Below, one piece after another: positions 34,941-43,509 of a DNA stretch of 64,000 nucleotides. Under the pieces are notes generated by a model. That model did no database searches and had not been told where the DNA came from. It saw nothing but the letters and a program-made list of their open reading frames with translations. The stretch spans positions 1 through 64,000 of the forward strand of contig NZ_JAJAQI010000027.1 of assembly GCF_020523605.1 (NCBI RefSeq), read 5' to 3'. This DNA comes from Roseicella aerolata (GTDB lineage: Bacteria; Pseudomonadota; Alphaproteobacteria; Acetobacterales; Acetobacteraceae). Each line of letters opens with the position of its first letter. Position 1 is the first letter of the stretch. The position numbers and the translations under genes are program-made.

Positions 34941-35741
34941 ATGCGGCTGTCCGAGGAGCAGATCCGCCACTTCCATGACGAAGGCTGGCTCTTCCTGCCC
35001 GAGACCTTCACGCCGGAGGAGGTCGCTGTCCTGCGGGACGAGGCGGAGGCGATCTACCGCGACAACCGCCCCGAGATCTGGCGCGAGAAATCCGGCGCGC
35101 CGCGCACCGCCTTCGCCGCGCATACCTACAACGAGGCCTTCCGCCTGCTGGGCGCGCATCCTCGCCTGATCGAGCCGATCGAGCAGATCTTCGGCGAGAA
35201 GCTCTACATGCATCAGTTCAAGATCAACGCGAAGGCGGCCTTCACCGGCGATGTCTGGCAATGGCACCAGGATTACGGCACTTGGCTGCGCGATGACGGC
35301 ATGCCGGAGCCGCGCGCCATGAACATCGCGGTCTTCCTCGACGAGGTGATGCCGATCAACGGCCCGCTCATGCTCATCCCGCGCAGCCAGGCGCATGGCA
35401 ACCTGGAGGCGGGGCATGATGTCAGCACCACCTCCTACCCGCTTTGGACGCTGGACGAGGCGGTGGTGACGAAGCTGGTGGAGGAGGGCGGGATCGTCGC
35501 CCCCACCGGAAAGCCGGGCGGCGTGCTGATGTTCCACGGCAATCTGGTGCATGGCTCGGCGCCGAATATCACGCCCTTTCCTCGCAAGATCGTGTACCTG
35601 ACGCTCAACGCCGTTTCGAACCACATCCGCAAGCCGACCCGGCCGGAATGGATCGCGCATACCGATTTCACTCCGATCCAGCCGGTGCCGGATGACGCGC
35701 TGACGCACTATGCGCGGCGCTACCGGCAGGCGGCGGAGTAG
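34941..35741 (+). CDS. Phytanoyl-CoA dioxygenase (PhyH) family protein, EctD-like
   Basis: A 266-residue Fe(II)/2-oxoglutarate dioxygenase. Iron ligands are the His and Asp of QWHQDYGTW and the His of LVHGSAPN; 2-oxoglutarate-binding residues probably lie near RAMNIAVFLDEV and IVYLTLNAVSN. The arrangement follows ectoine hydroxylase, but the EctD signature WHSDFETWH is here WHQDYGTWL and no ectABC genes are present, so ectoine is not assured as substrate. The ATG follows GGGAGAACG. Confidence 0.85.
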   Translation: MRLSEEQIRHFHDEGWLFLPETFTPEEVAVLRDEAEAIYRDNRPEIWREKSGAPRTAFAAHTYNEAFRLLGAHPRLIEPIEQIFGEKLYMHQFKINAKAAFTGDVWQWHQDYGTWLRDDGMPEPRAMNIAVFLDEVMPINGPLMLIPRSQAHGNLEAGHDVSTTSYPLWTLDEAVVTKLVEEGGIVAPTGKPGGVLMFHGNLVHGSAPNITPFPRKIVYLTLNAVSNHIRKPTRPEWIAHTDFTPIQPVPDDALTHYARRYRQAAE

Positions 35742-36007
35742 GGCCAAGCCGGCAGGGGCGGCGCGATGGCCGGACCCGATCCGGCCATCCTGCCGCGCAT
35801 CGCCACCGGCGAGACGCCCCGCCCGGGCCGGGCGTGATGCGGAGCGGCCAAGAGACTCGCCCTTCGTCACCCGCCGGACCACATCGCGGGCAGGAGGATG
35901 CGCGCCGTGCGGTCCGGCCTGTCGTCTGGATGATTCCGGGACGGCGCCTGAGTGGGTCCACTCAGCCCCGCTGGTGCTCCTTGGTTTTCGCGCAGCGTCT
36001 CGCTCCC

Positions 36008-36039
36008 GGGCGTTCACGCCCGTCCGCGGTCTGCTCTAC
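36008..36039. repeat. Partial palindromic repeat, family A (A5)
   Basis: CGGGCGTTCACGCCCG followed by TCCGCGGTCTGCTCTA corresponds to the inner palindrome plus one arm of family A in reverse orientation. It overlaps the 3' end of the isomerase gene at 36036. The 294-bp gap to its left (35742-36035) otherwise shows no gene. Confidence 0.5.
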
Positions 36040-36677
36040 CGCCGGCGCTCGACCCCGATGGGCAGGGTGGCGAGCCGTGCCATCTCCCCGCCGCTGAAGA
36101 GCGTGGGGTCCGCCAGATAGGCCTCCGCCATCGGCAGCGCATCCACGCCCCAGAACAGCTCCGCCCCGATCCGCAGGGTCGGCACGCCAAAGACACCCGC
36201 GGCGACGGCCGCCTCGGTCGCCGCGCGCAGCCCTTCCCGGGCATTGCGCGCGGCGACCACCGCCTCGTAATCCGCCACGCCGAGCCGGCCGCAGAGCGCG
36301 GCGAATTCCTGCGGGTCGCTGGCGTCGCGCCCGTCCCGCCAGATGAACTCGAAGGCCGAGCGCACCGTCGCCGGCGTAGCGCCGAGCGCGGTCAGCAGCC
36401 GCTGCACCTCCAGCGACCGGAAGGGGTGGCGCGGCGGGAAGCGCATCGGCACCCCGGCGCGCCCGGCCAGGAACTGGCTCAGCCGGTAGGTGTGCAGCCG
36501 CTTCGGCGGCAGCTCCGCCGGCCCGACCGTGCCCCAATGTGCCAGCACCGCGCCGAGCACGACGGGGCACAGCGTGACCGGATGCCGCGCCGCCAGCGCC
36601 TCCACCGCCGGCAGGGCGATCCAGGAGAAGGGCGACACGGTGTCGAAATACCAGGTGATCGCCGGCCTGTCGCTCAT
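36036..36677 (-). CDS. 2-hydroxychromene-2-carboxylate isomerase family (DsbA-fold)
   Basis: A 213-residue thioredoxin/GST-kappa-like protein. WYFDTVSPFSWIALP carries the Ser that replaces the thioredoxin Cys pair (SPFSW), and the C-terminal VFGVPTLRIGAELFWGVDAL is the conserved glutathione-site ending. Family members isomerise chromene or related ring compounds with glutathione. Substrate is not determinable here. Confidence 0.85.
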   Translation of the reverse strand: MSDRPAITWYFDTVSPFSWIALPAVEALAARHPVTLCPVVLGAVLAHWGTVGPAELPPKRLHTYRLSQFLAGRAGVPMRFPPRHPFRSLEVQRLLTALGATPATVRSAFEFIWRDGRDASDPQEFAALCGRLGVADYEAVVAARNAREGLRAATEAAVAAGVFGVPTLRIGAELFWGVDALPMAEAYLADPTLFSGGEMARLATLPIGVERRR

Positions 36678-36746
36678 GGCGCCTGTCTCCCCCTCCCGCG
36701 GGCCGATCCGGGCCGCCTTGCCCGAGGCGCCTTGGTCATGGCTCGC

Positions 36747-37742
36747 TCAGCCCCGCCACAGCCTTGCGTAGATCGGCCGCAGCAGGAAGGGCGAGATGAA
36801 CATCGGCACCTGGCTCAGCGCGAAGAAGAGCAGCACGCCGGGGTCGGTTGCCGCCGGCAGCACCGCCAGGAAGATCGCCTGGTTGCGGGTTCCCGCCAGC
36901 ATCCCGGCCGCGAGTGCAATGCGCCGCCCAAGTGGCAGCAACGCCAGAGCCGTCATGGCATTGAGGCCGAGATTCCCCGCCAGGGCCAGCCCGATGCCCC
37001 CCAGCACCCAGAGCGGATCGGCCAGCAGCCGCGCCTGCACGCCATCCATGACGCCGAAGGCGAAGACCACCAGGACCAGCACCACCAGGCCATCCAGGGC
37101 CGTGCCCGCCCGCGTCATCCGCGCCGGGCCCGCCACCTGGCGAATCAGCGCCGCCAGCAGCGCCGGCAGCCCGACGATCAGTAGCAGCCGCAGCATCAGC
37201 CCGGGGATGGAGATGGCAAGGTCGAGGCCAAGCAGCCCAAGGGCGAGCGGCGGGGCGGTGAAGGGCAGCAGCGCGGTGGTCGCGACCGAGACCACGAGGC
37301 TGATCTCCGCATCGAGCGCGAGCATCCGCGCGAGGGCCGGGGCGGAGACCGCGGCGCAGGCGGAGGCGCCGAGCACCAGCCCGGCGCCGAGCGGCCCGTC
37401 CAGCCCCACCGCCTGCATCACCGCGAAGGCCATCAGCGGACAGGCCAGCAGCACCCAGGCCGAAAGGCCGAGCACCAGCAGCGGCCGCCGCAGCCAGGCC
37501 ACCACCTGCGCGGGCTCGATCCGGAGCAGCACCAGCGTCATCAGCAAGGCGACGGCCGGCGTCACGACCGGCCGCAGGGCCTCGGCCAGCGGCGCGATGG
37601 CGATGCCGAGGAATATGCTGGTGGCCAGCAGGACGGTGCCGTGCCGGGCTGACCAGGCGAGGACGCGGGGGATGCGGGACAGGGGGCAGCCGAAGCGGTT
37701 GGAGGAGTTCGCTTCCCGTTCTATATCGACTGCCGTGCGCAC
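36747..37742 (-). CDS. Bile acid:sodium symporter (BASS)-like membrane transporter
   Basis: A 331-residue protein with about nine to ten helices. HGTVLLATSIFLGIAIAPL, LLIVGLPALLAALIRQVAG and AGTRNQAIFLAVLPAATDP fit a BASS-type sodium-coupled fold, though I cannot place it in a named subfamily. The start is GTG 37742, with GAGAGG five to eight bases upstream; no other start codon is available before the first helix. It overlaps by 8 bp the start of the divergent pentapeptide gene. Confidence 0.65.
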   Translation of the reverse strand: MRTAVDIEREANSSNRFGCPLSRIPRVLAWSARHGTVLLATSIFLGIAIAPLAEALRPVVTPAVALLMTLVLLRIEPAQVVAWLRRPLLVLGLSAWVLLACPLMAFAVMQAVGLDGPLGAGLVLGASACAAVSAPALARMLALDAEISLVVSVATTALLPFTAPPLALGLLGLDLAISIPGLMLRLLLIVGLPALLAALIRQVAGPARMTRAGTALDGLVVLVLVVFAFGVMDGVQARLLADPLWVLGGIGLALAGNLGLNAMTALALLPLGRRIALAAGMLAGTRNQAIFLAVLPAATDPGVLLFFALSQVPMFISPFLLRPIYARLWRG

Positions 37743-38229
37743 ACCATTCCTCTCCCTCGCCCTGCTCCTCCTCGCCGGCGCCCCCGCCATGGCCAGCCAG
37801 TGTTCCCTGCCGCCACGGCCCGGGATCGACTGGCGGCGCTGCCTGCTGGAGTCGCGCGACTTCAGCGGCGCCGACCTGACGGGCGCGGTGCTGCGCGATG
37901 CCTCGCTCACCCGCAGCACCCTCTCGGAGGCGCAGTTGCAGGGCGTGGATGGGCGCAGTGCCCGCTTCGTCGCCGCCGACCTGCGCGGCGCGGATCTGTC
38001 GAAGGCGGTGCTGCTTTCCGCCGACCTGACCCGCGCCAACCTGGCCGGTGCCAAGCTGGCCGGTGCCGACCTGCGGCGGGCGCGCTTCTTCAGCGCCGAT
38101 CTGCGCGGCGCCGACCTGACCGAGGCGCAACTGGACGGCGCGGATTTCCTCTACGCCACGCTGGAGGGGGCACGCTGGACCGACGGGACCCGCATCTGCG
38201 GGCCGGGCTCGATCGGCTCCTGCCAATGA
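37735..38229 (+). CDS. Secreted pentapeptide-repeat protein
   Basis: A 164-residue protein. The signal peptide (FLSLALLLLAGAPAMA) is followed by CSLPPRPGIDWRRC, then about fifteen A(D/N)LXX pentapeptide repeats (SGADLTGAVL, GADLSKAVL, ADLRGADLTEAQLDGADF) that form a right-handed beta helix, and a short Cys-containing tail. The role is unknown. Start GTG 37735 is needed for the signal peptide but lacks a clear ribosome-binding site. It overlaps uvrD as ATGA. Confidence 0.8.
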   Translation: MRTPFLSLALLLLAGAPAMASQCSLPPRPGIDWRRCLLESRDFSGADLTGAVLRDASLTRSTLSEAQLQGVDGRSARFVAADLRGADLSKAVLLSADLTRANLAGAKLAGADLRRARFFSADLRGADLTEAQLDGADFLYATLEGARWTDGTRICGPGSIGSCQ

Positions 38230-40439
38230 GCGTCGCCGCCCCCCAGCCCGACTACATCACCCGGCTGAATGCCGAGCAGCGGGAGGCGGTCGAGACCCTG
38301 GACGGCCCGCTGCTGGTGCTGGCCGGCGCCGGCACCGGCAAGACGCGGGTGCTGACCACCCGCTTCGCGCATCTGCTGATGACGCAGCGCGCCTTCCCGG
38401 GACAGGTCCTGGCCGTGACCTTCACCAACAAGGCCGCGCGGGAGATGCGGGAGAGGGTCTCCGCCATCATCCAGCGCCCGGTGGAGGGGCTCTGGCTCGG
38501 CACCTTCCATGCCCTATGCGCGCGCATGCTGCGGCGGCATGCGGAGCTGGTCGGGCTGACCAGTGCCTTCACCATCCTCGACACCGACGACCAGATGCGC
38601 CTGCTGAAGCAGGTGATGGATGCGGCGGGGATCGACGCCAAGCGCTGGCCGGCGCAGGGGCTGATGGCGGCGATCCAGCGCTGGAAGGATCGCGGCCTGG
38701 TGCCGGACCGGGTGACGCCGGCGGAGGACACGGACTATGCCGGCGGGCGGGCGCGCGCGCTCTATGCCGCCTACCAGGACCGGCTGAAGGACCTCAACTG
38801 CGCCGATTTCGGCGACCTGATGCTGCACATGGTGGAGATCCTGCGCAGCCATCCGGAGGTGCTGGCCGACTGGCATCGGCGCTTCCGCTACATCCTGGTG
38901 GACGAGTACCAGGACACCAACCTGGTGCAGTATCTCTGGCTGCGGCTGCTGGCGCAGGGCCACCGGAACATCTGCTGCGTCGGCGACGACGACCAGTCGA
39001 TCTATTCCTGGCGCGGCGCCGAGATCGAGAACATCCTCCGCTTCGAGAAGGACTTCCCGAACGCCAAGGTCGTGCGGCTGGAGAGCAACTACCGCTCCAC
39101 CCGCCCGATCCTCGCCGCCGCCAGCGGCCTGATCGCGCACAACACCGGCCGTCTCGGCAAGACGCTGCGGGCCGGGCGCAACGACGCCGAGGGGGAGAAG
39201 GTGCGCGTCGTCTCGCTCTGGGACAGCGAGGAAGAGGCGCGTATGGTGGGCGAACGGATCGAGGCGGCGCAGCGCAGCGGCCATCCGCTGGCGGAGATCG
39301 CCATCCTGGTCCGCGCCGGCTTCCAGACCCGCGCCTTCGAGGAGCGGCTGATCACCCTCGGCGTGCCCTATCGCGTGGTCGGCGGGCTGAAATTCTACGA
39401 GCGCGCTGAGATCCGCGACGCCATGGCCTATCTGCGCGTGCTCGCGCAGCCCTCGGACGACCTGGCCTTCGAGCGCATCGTGAATGTCCCGAAGCGGGGC
39501 CTCGGCGACACCGCGCTGCGCAAGATGCATGAGATCGCCCGGGCCGAGCGCATCCCGCTGAGCATCGCCGCGGGCAAGCTGGTCCAGTCCGGCGGCCTCG
39601 CGGGTAAGGCGCGCGCCGCGCTGTCCGAACTGCTGCACGGCTTCGCCCGCTGGCGGGAGGGGCTGCAGCGCGAGGGTCATGTCGTCACCGCCGCGACCCT
39701 GCTGGACGAGACCGGCTACACGGAGATGTGGAAGCAGGACAAGTCGCCCGAGGCGCCGGGGCGGCTCGAGAACCTGAAGGAGTTCATCCGCGCCCTGGGC
39801 GAGTTCGAGAACCTCAACGGCTTCCTCGAGCATGTCGCGCTGGTCATGGAGAATGACGAGAACGCGCAGGGCGACCGGCTCTCGCTGATGACGCTGCACG
39901 CGGCGAAGGGGCTGGAATTCGACATGGTCTTCCTGCCGGGCTGGGAGGAAGGGCTGTTCCCCCACAGCCGCGCGATGGAGGAGGGCGGCGAGCGCGGCCT
40001 GGAGGAGGAGCGGCGCCTCGCCTATGTCGGCCTCACCCGCGCGCGCAAGCTGGCGATCGTCTCCTGCGCCGCCAATCGCCGCGTCTATGGCAACTGGTCC
40101 AGCTCCATCCCGTCGCGCTTCCTGGACGAGCTGCCCGTCGAGCACATCCAGCGCGAGGGCAGCGCCGGCATGGCGCGCAACCGCGTGGTGGACATGCCGA
40201 GCGTCTTCACCGGCACCGGCGGGCTGATGGCCCGCAAGCCCCGCACCATCGAGGCCGGAGCCTGGGAGGTGCAGGCCAGGCCCGCGCATGCCCAGCCGCT
40301 CCGCATTGGGGAGCGGGTGTTCCACAAGAAATTCGGCTATGGCCGCGTCACCGCGGTCGAGGACAACAGGGTGGACGTGGACTTCGAGAAATCCGATCCC
40401 AAGCGCGTGCTGGACAGCTTCCTGGAGCGCGTGTCGTGA
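38226..40439 (+). CDS. uvrD: ATP-dependent DNA helicase UvrD/PcrA
   Basis: A 737-residue SF1A helicase. Motifs in order: Q-motif LNAEQREAV, I AGAGTGKT, Ia TFTNKAAREM, II ILVDEYQDTN, III VGDDDQSIYSWRGA, IV VVRLESNYRS, V LMTLHAAKGLEF and VI RRLAYVGLTRAR. The C-terminal LRIGERVFHKKFGYGRV is the Tudor-like RNA-polymerase-binding domain. It unwinds DNA in mismatch and nucleotide-excision repair. It is coupled to the genes on both sides by 4-nt overlaps. Confidence 0.95.
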   Translation: MSVAAPQPDYITRLNAEQREAVETLDGPLLVLAGAGTGKTRVLTTRFAHLLMTQRAFPGQVLAVTFTNKAAREMRERVSAIIQRPVEGLWLGTFHALCARMLRRHAELVGLTSAFTILDTDDQMRLLKQVMDAAGIDAKRWPAQGLMAAIQRWKDRGLVPDRVTPAEDTDYAGGRARALYAAYQDRLKDLNCADFGDLMLHMVEILRSHPEVLADWHRRFRYILVDEYQDTNLVQYLWLRLLAQGHRNICCVGDDDQSIYSWRGAEIENILRFEKDFPNAKVVRLESNYRSTRPILAAASGLIAHNTGRLGKTLRAGRNDAEGEKVRVVSLWDSEEEARMVGERIEAAQRSGHPLAEIAILVRAGFQTRAFEERLITLGVPYRVVGGLKFYERAEIRDAMAYLRVLAQPSDDLAFERIVNVPKRGLGDTALRKMHEIARAERIPLSIAAGKLVQSGGLAGKARAALSELLHGFARWREGLQREGHVVTAATLLDETGYTEMWKQDKSPEAPGRLENLKEFIRALGEFENLNGFLEHVALVMENDENAQGDRLSLMTLHAAKGLEFDMVFLPGWEEGLFPHSRAMEEGGERGLEEERRLAYVGLTRARKLAIVSCAANRRVYGNWSSSIPSRFLDELPVEHIQREGSAGMARNRVVDMPSVFTGTGGLMARKPRTIEAGAWEVQARPAHAQPLRIGERVFHKKFGYGRVTAVEDNRVDVDFEKSDPKRVLDSFLERVS

Positions 40440-41401
40440 GCGGGGAACCGTCCGCTGGCCGCGAAGGCCTGAATCGGCCGGCCGCCGCACAGGACTGGCC
40501 GACCCCGCTCTCGCGCCGCCGGGTGGAGCCGCTGGAACTGCTGGCGATCGAGCATCTGCCGGAGGAGGCGGTGCCCGCCTTCGAGGCGGCGCTGCAGACC
40601 GTCTGCGTCACCGTCGCCTATTTCCGCGACGAGCCCACGGATACCTGGCGGGTGGAGGGCGTGCGCGAGGCCGGCTGGGGCGAGGATGAGCTGACCGGCG
40701 CGCTCGCGCTGGCCGCCGCCGTCTCGGGCATCGAGCCGCCGGCCCTGCAGGTCGGGCCGATCGAGGCCGAGGGCTGGCTGGCCCGCACCGTCGAGAGCTT
40801 CCCCGAGGCGCCGATCGGCCGCCGCTTCCTCGTGCGGCCGACCCATGTGCCGAACCCGGTCACCCATGGCCGGATCGTGCTGCGGCTGGATGCCGGCCTG
40901 GCCTTCGGCAGCGGCGAGCATGCCTCGACGCAAGGCTGCCTGCGCGCCTTCGAGGCGATAGCGCACCGCAAGCCGCGGCGCGTGCTGGATCTCGGCACCG
41001 GCTCGGCCATCCTGGCGATCGCTGCCGCCAAGGCGCTGCGCCGCCCGGTGCTGGCGACCGATATCGAGCCCTGGTCGGTCCGCGTCGCCGCCGACAATGC
41101 GGTGCTGAACGGCGTGCAGCGCCTGGTCGCGGCGCGGCTGGCGGATGGCTGGCGGCATCGGGTGGTGCGCTCGCGCCGCTTCGACCTGATCTTCGCCAAT
41201 ATCCTGGCCCGCCCGCTCTGCGCCATGGCGCGCGACCTGGCGGATCATCTGGAGCGGGGTGGCACCGCGATCCTGGCCGGGCTTCTCGGCACCCAGGCGC
41301 GCATGGTGCTGGCGGCGCATCGCCGGCAGGGGCTGCGGCTGGAACGGCGGATCGATGTCGGGCCCTGGACGACGCTGGTGCTACGGCAGGGCGGCGGATA
41401 G
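40436..41401 (+). CDS. prmA: Ribosomal protein L11 methyltransferase PrmA
   Basis: A 321-residue SAM-dependent methyltransferase that trimethylates L11. LDAGLAFGSGEHASTQGC, the SAM motif VLDLGTGSAILAIAAAK, ATDIEPWSV and LIFANILARPL are the PrmA signatures. The start is GTG 40436, overlapping the uvrD stop (GTGA). The TAG stop is the first three bases of palindromic repeat A2. Confidence 0.93.
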   Translation: MSGEPSAGREGLNRPAAAQDWPTPLSRRRVEPLELLAIEHLPEEAVPAFEAALQTVCVTVAYFRDEPTDTWRVEGVREAGWGEDELTGALALAAAVSGIEPPALQVGPIEAEGWLARTVESFPEAPIGRRFLVRPTHVPNPVTHGRIVLRLDAGLAFGSGEHASTQGCLRAFEAIAHRKPRRVLDLGTGSAILAIAAAKALRRPVLATDIEPWSVRVAADNAVLNGVQRLVAARLADGWRHRVVRSRRFDLIFANILARPLCAMARDLADHLERGGTAILAGLLGTQARMVLAAHRRQGLRLERRIDVGPWTTLVLRQGGG

Positions 41402-41449
41402 AGCGGATCGCGGAGGGGCGTGAACGCTCCGCAGCGTGAATCCGCTCTA
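41399..41449. repeat. Palindromic repeat, family A (copy A2)
   Basis: TAGAGCGGAT...ATCCGCTCTA arms with internal GGGGCGTGAACGCTCC and GCAGCGTGA identical in layout to copy A1. Its first three bases are the prmA stop codon. It is one of two tandem copies. Confidence 0.8.
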
Positions 41450-41461
41450 CAAACAGCGGTC

Positions 41462-41512
41462 TACAGCGGATCACGGGGGGGCGTGACCCCCCCGCAGCGT
41501 GAATCTGCTCTA
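41462..41512. repeat. Palindromic repeat, family A (copy A3)
   Basis: TACAGCGGAT...ATCTGCTCTA with inner GGGGGGGCGTGACCCCCCC and GCAGCGTGA. The left arm resembles family B (ACAGCGGAT), so this copy is a hybrid of the two families. It may also serve as terminator between convergent prmA and the MFS gene at 41524. Confidence 0.75.
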
Positions 41513-41523
41513 CAAATAGCGCC

Positions 41524-42717
41524 CTACGCCATCGCCACCCGCGGCGGCCGCGCCATCCAGTTCATCGCGCTCGCCGCGATCCCCACCCCGATCATCACTG
41601 GCCAGAAGGCCTGGTAGCTCCCGGCCGTCTCCAGCAGCACCGCGCCCGCGGCGGCGCCGAGGAAGCCGCCGAGCTGGTGGCTCAGGAAGCACACGCCATA
41701 GAGCGCGCCGAGATCCACCACGCCGAAGCGGCGGGCGATGGCGGCGCTGGTCAGCGGGATGGTGCCCAGCCAGACGAAGCCCATCACCGCGGCGAAGACC
41801 AGCGTCCCCGCATAGCTCGGCGTGGTGAAGGCGAAGCAGGCGATCGCCACCGTCCGCAGCGCGTAGATCCAGCCCAGCGCCAGTTCCGGCCGCATGGTGT
41901 TGCTGACGCGCCCGCACAGCCAGCTGCCGGGGATGTTGAACAGCCCCACCGTCATCAGCGCCATGGCGCCGAGCTCCGCCGGCATGCCGCAGAGGCTCAG
42001 ATGGCTCGGCAGGTGCATGGTGAGGAAGGCGAGCTGGAAGCCGCAGGCGAAGAAGCCCCCGGTCAGCAGCGCATAGTCCCGGTCCGCCAGCGCCCGCCGC
42101 GCCAGGGCCGGCAGGCCGGCAAGGCCGGTCGCCTTCTGGCCCGGCCCCTGCTGCGGCGCCCGCCACTCGATCCCCCGCGCGATCGGCACGATCACCAGCA
42201 GGCTCAGGCCCAGGATGCCGAGCGTCGCGACGGCGCCGACATTGCCGATCAGGCTCTGGGCCAGCGGCACCATCGCCGCCTGGCCGAGCGAGCCGCCGGC
42301 CGAGGCGAGGCCGATCATCTCCCCGCGCTTCTCCGGCGGCACCGCGCGGCCGACCGCCGCCAGCGCCGCGCCGGTGCCGCAGCAGGACACGCCGATGCCG
42401 GTCAGGAGGCCGATGCCGAGCAGGATGGCCGGCGCCGCGGTCCAGAGCGCCGGCAGCCCGACGCCGGCCGCCAGCAGCAGCGCGCCCGTGGCCATGACCC
42501 GGCCGGCGCCATAGCGGTCCGCGAGCGCGCCGGTGACGGGCTGGGAGACGCCCCAGACCAGGTTGTGGATGGCGACCGCGGAGCCGAGCACAGCGGGCGA
42601 GATGCCGGCCTCCGCCGAAAGCGGCAGGAGGAAGAGGCCGAAGGTCTGCCGCATGCCCAGCGCAAGGCTGATCGAGGCGGCGGCGGCGGCGACGATGGTC
42701 CAGACGGCGGGGCGCAT
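41524..42717 (-). CDS. Major facilitator superfamily transporter
   Basis: A 397-residue permease with twelve probable helices. The loop 2-3 motif is GALADRYGAGRV (MFS motif A variant), and the second-half equivalent is GRVSNTMRP. The amino-terminal LGMRQTFGLFLLPL is typical of monocarboxylate/oxalate-formate-type MFS proteins. Substrate unknown. Start ATG 42717, the longest that keeps a normal N-terminus. Confidence 0.85.
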   Translation of the reverse strand: MRPAVWTIVAAAAASISLALGMRQTFGLFLLPLSAEAGISPAVLGSAVAIHNLVWGVSQPVTGALADRYGAGRVMATGALLLAAGVGLPALWTAAPAILLGIGLLTGIGVSCCGTGAALAAVGRAVPPEKRGEMIGLASAGGSLGQAAMVPLAQSLIGNVGAVATLGILGLSLLVIVPIARGIEWRAPQQGPGQKATGLAGLPALARRALADRDYALLTGGFFACGFQLAFLTMHLPSHLSLCGMPAELGAMALMTVGLFNIPGSWLCGRVSNTMRPELALGWIYALRTVAIACFAFTTPSYAGTLVFAAVMGFVWLGTIPLTSAAIARRFGVVDLGALYGVCFLSHQLGGFLGAAAGAVLLETAGSYQAFWPVMIGVGIAASAMNWMARPPRVAMA

Positions 42718-42899
42718 GCGCCGATGAGACGGGAGCGCCCCGCCCGCAACAAGCGCGCGGCACGCCGACCCTGCCATGCTTGGCGGGGATATCTGCCGCC
42801 GTCCCGTGCCAGGCCGGCAGGGCGCCGGGGGGAGGCCAGCGATGGCCAGCCTGCCGCCCACGGTGGGCCGGGTCGCGCCGCCGCCCCGCCCCTGCTGGT

Positions 42900-43250
42900 T
42901 CAGGCCGGGCGCGGCACCGCGATGCCGGCCGGGCGCTGCGCCGGGCGCGGTTCGGGCTCGGGAGTCGGCTCGACCTGGTCGGTCATGCGGTCGATCTCGC
43001 CGCGCGTCAGGCCGATATCCGCCAACTCGCGGTCGCTCAGGGAGGCCAGCTCCGCCCGGATGCGGGCGCGGCGAACCCAGCCGAACAGAGCGTCACCGAG
43101 GCGGGCGAGGGCGCGTTCGGCCGCCCGGGTCAGTGCCGCCTGGCGGGCCTCGGCGGCCTCGAGGCGCAGGGCGCGCGCGCGCTCCAGCTCCGGGGTGGTC
43201 GGAAGGGGCAGGAGGTAGGCGGCTTCCGCGCGGGTGAGACGGGCATCCAT
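42900..43250 (-). CDS. DUF1127 domain protein
   Basis: A 116-residue protein. The C-terminal half contains RIRAELASLSDRELADIGLTRGEIDR, the YjiS-like DUF1127 motif, here cited by its core LSDRELADIGLTR. The N-terminal part is a long Ala/Arg/Glu-rich helix. DUF1127 proteins are small RNA-linked regulators in some alphaproteobacteria. The ribosome-binding site is weak; start ATG 43250 is the best candidate. Confidence 0.75.
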   Translation of the reverse strand: MDARLTRAEAAYLLPLPTTPELERARALRLEAAEARQAALTRAAERALARLGDALFGWVRRARIRAELASLSDRELADIGLTRGEIDRMTDQVEPTPEPEPRPAQRPAGIAVPRPA

Positions 43251-43509
43251 GGTTCGTTGTTCCAGACAGGCTCTGCCGGGGTGGCCCGGCACCGTGGGCG
43301 GCCGATCGCCGCCTTCGCAGGTGCAACATAGGTAGGCGGCCGCAGCGGCGGGCGCGCTCAGCCGGCAGCCGAGCCATGCATGAAGAACATGATATTCCGT
43401 GGGTGCGTGCGTTCCTGGTTAAGCTCTGCCGCCCTTCCGCCATGGGCCGAATCCGGCGAGACTCCGCCCTCTCACCCGCCCTGCCGCTTTCCAGCACAAG
43501 GAATTCTCG

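Noticed and set aside
34941-35741. Naming the PhyH gene ectD
   Set aside because: The EctD signature is altered and the ectoine biosynthesis genes are absent from the window.
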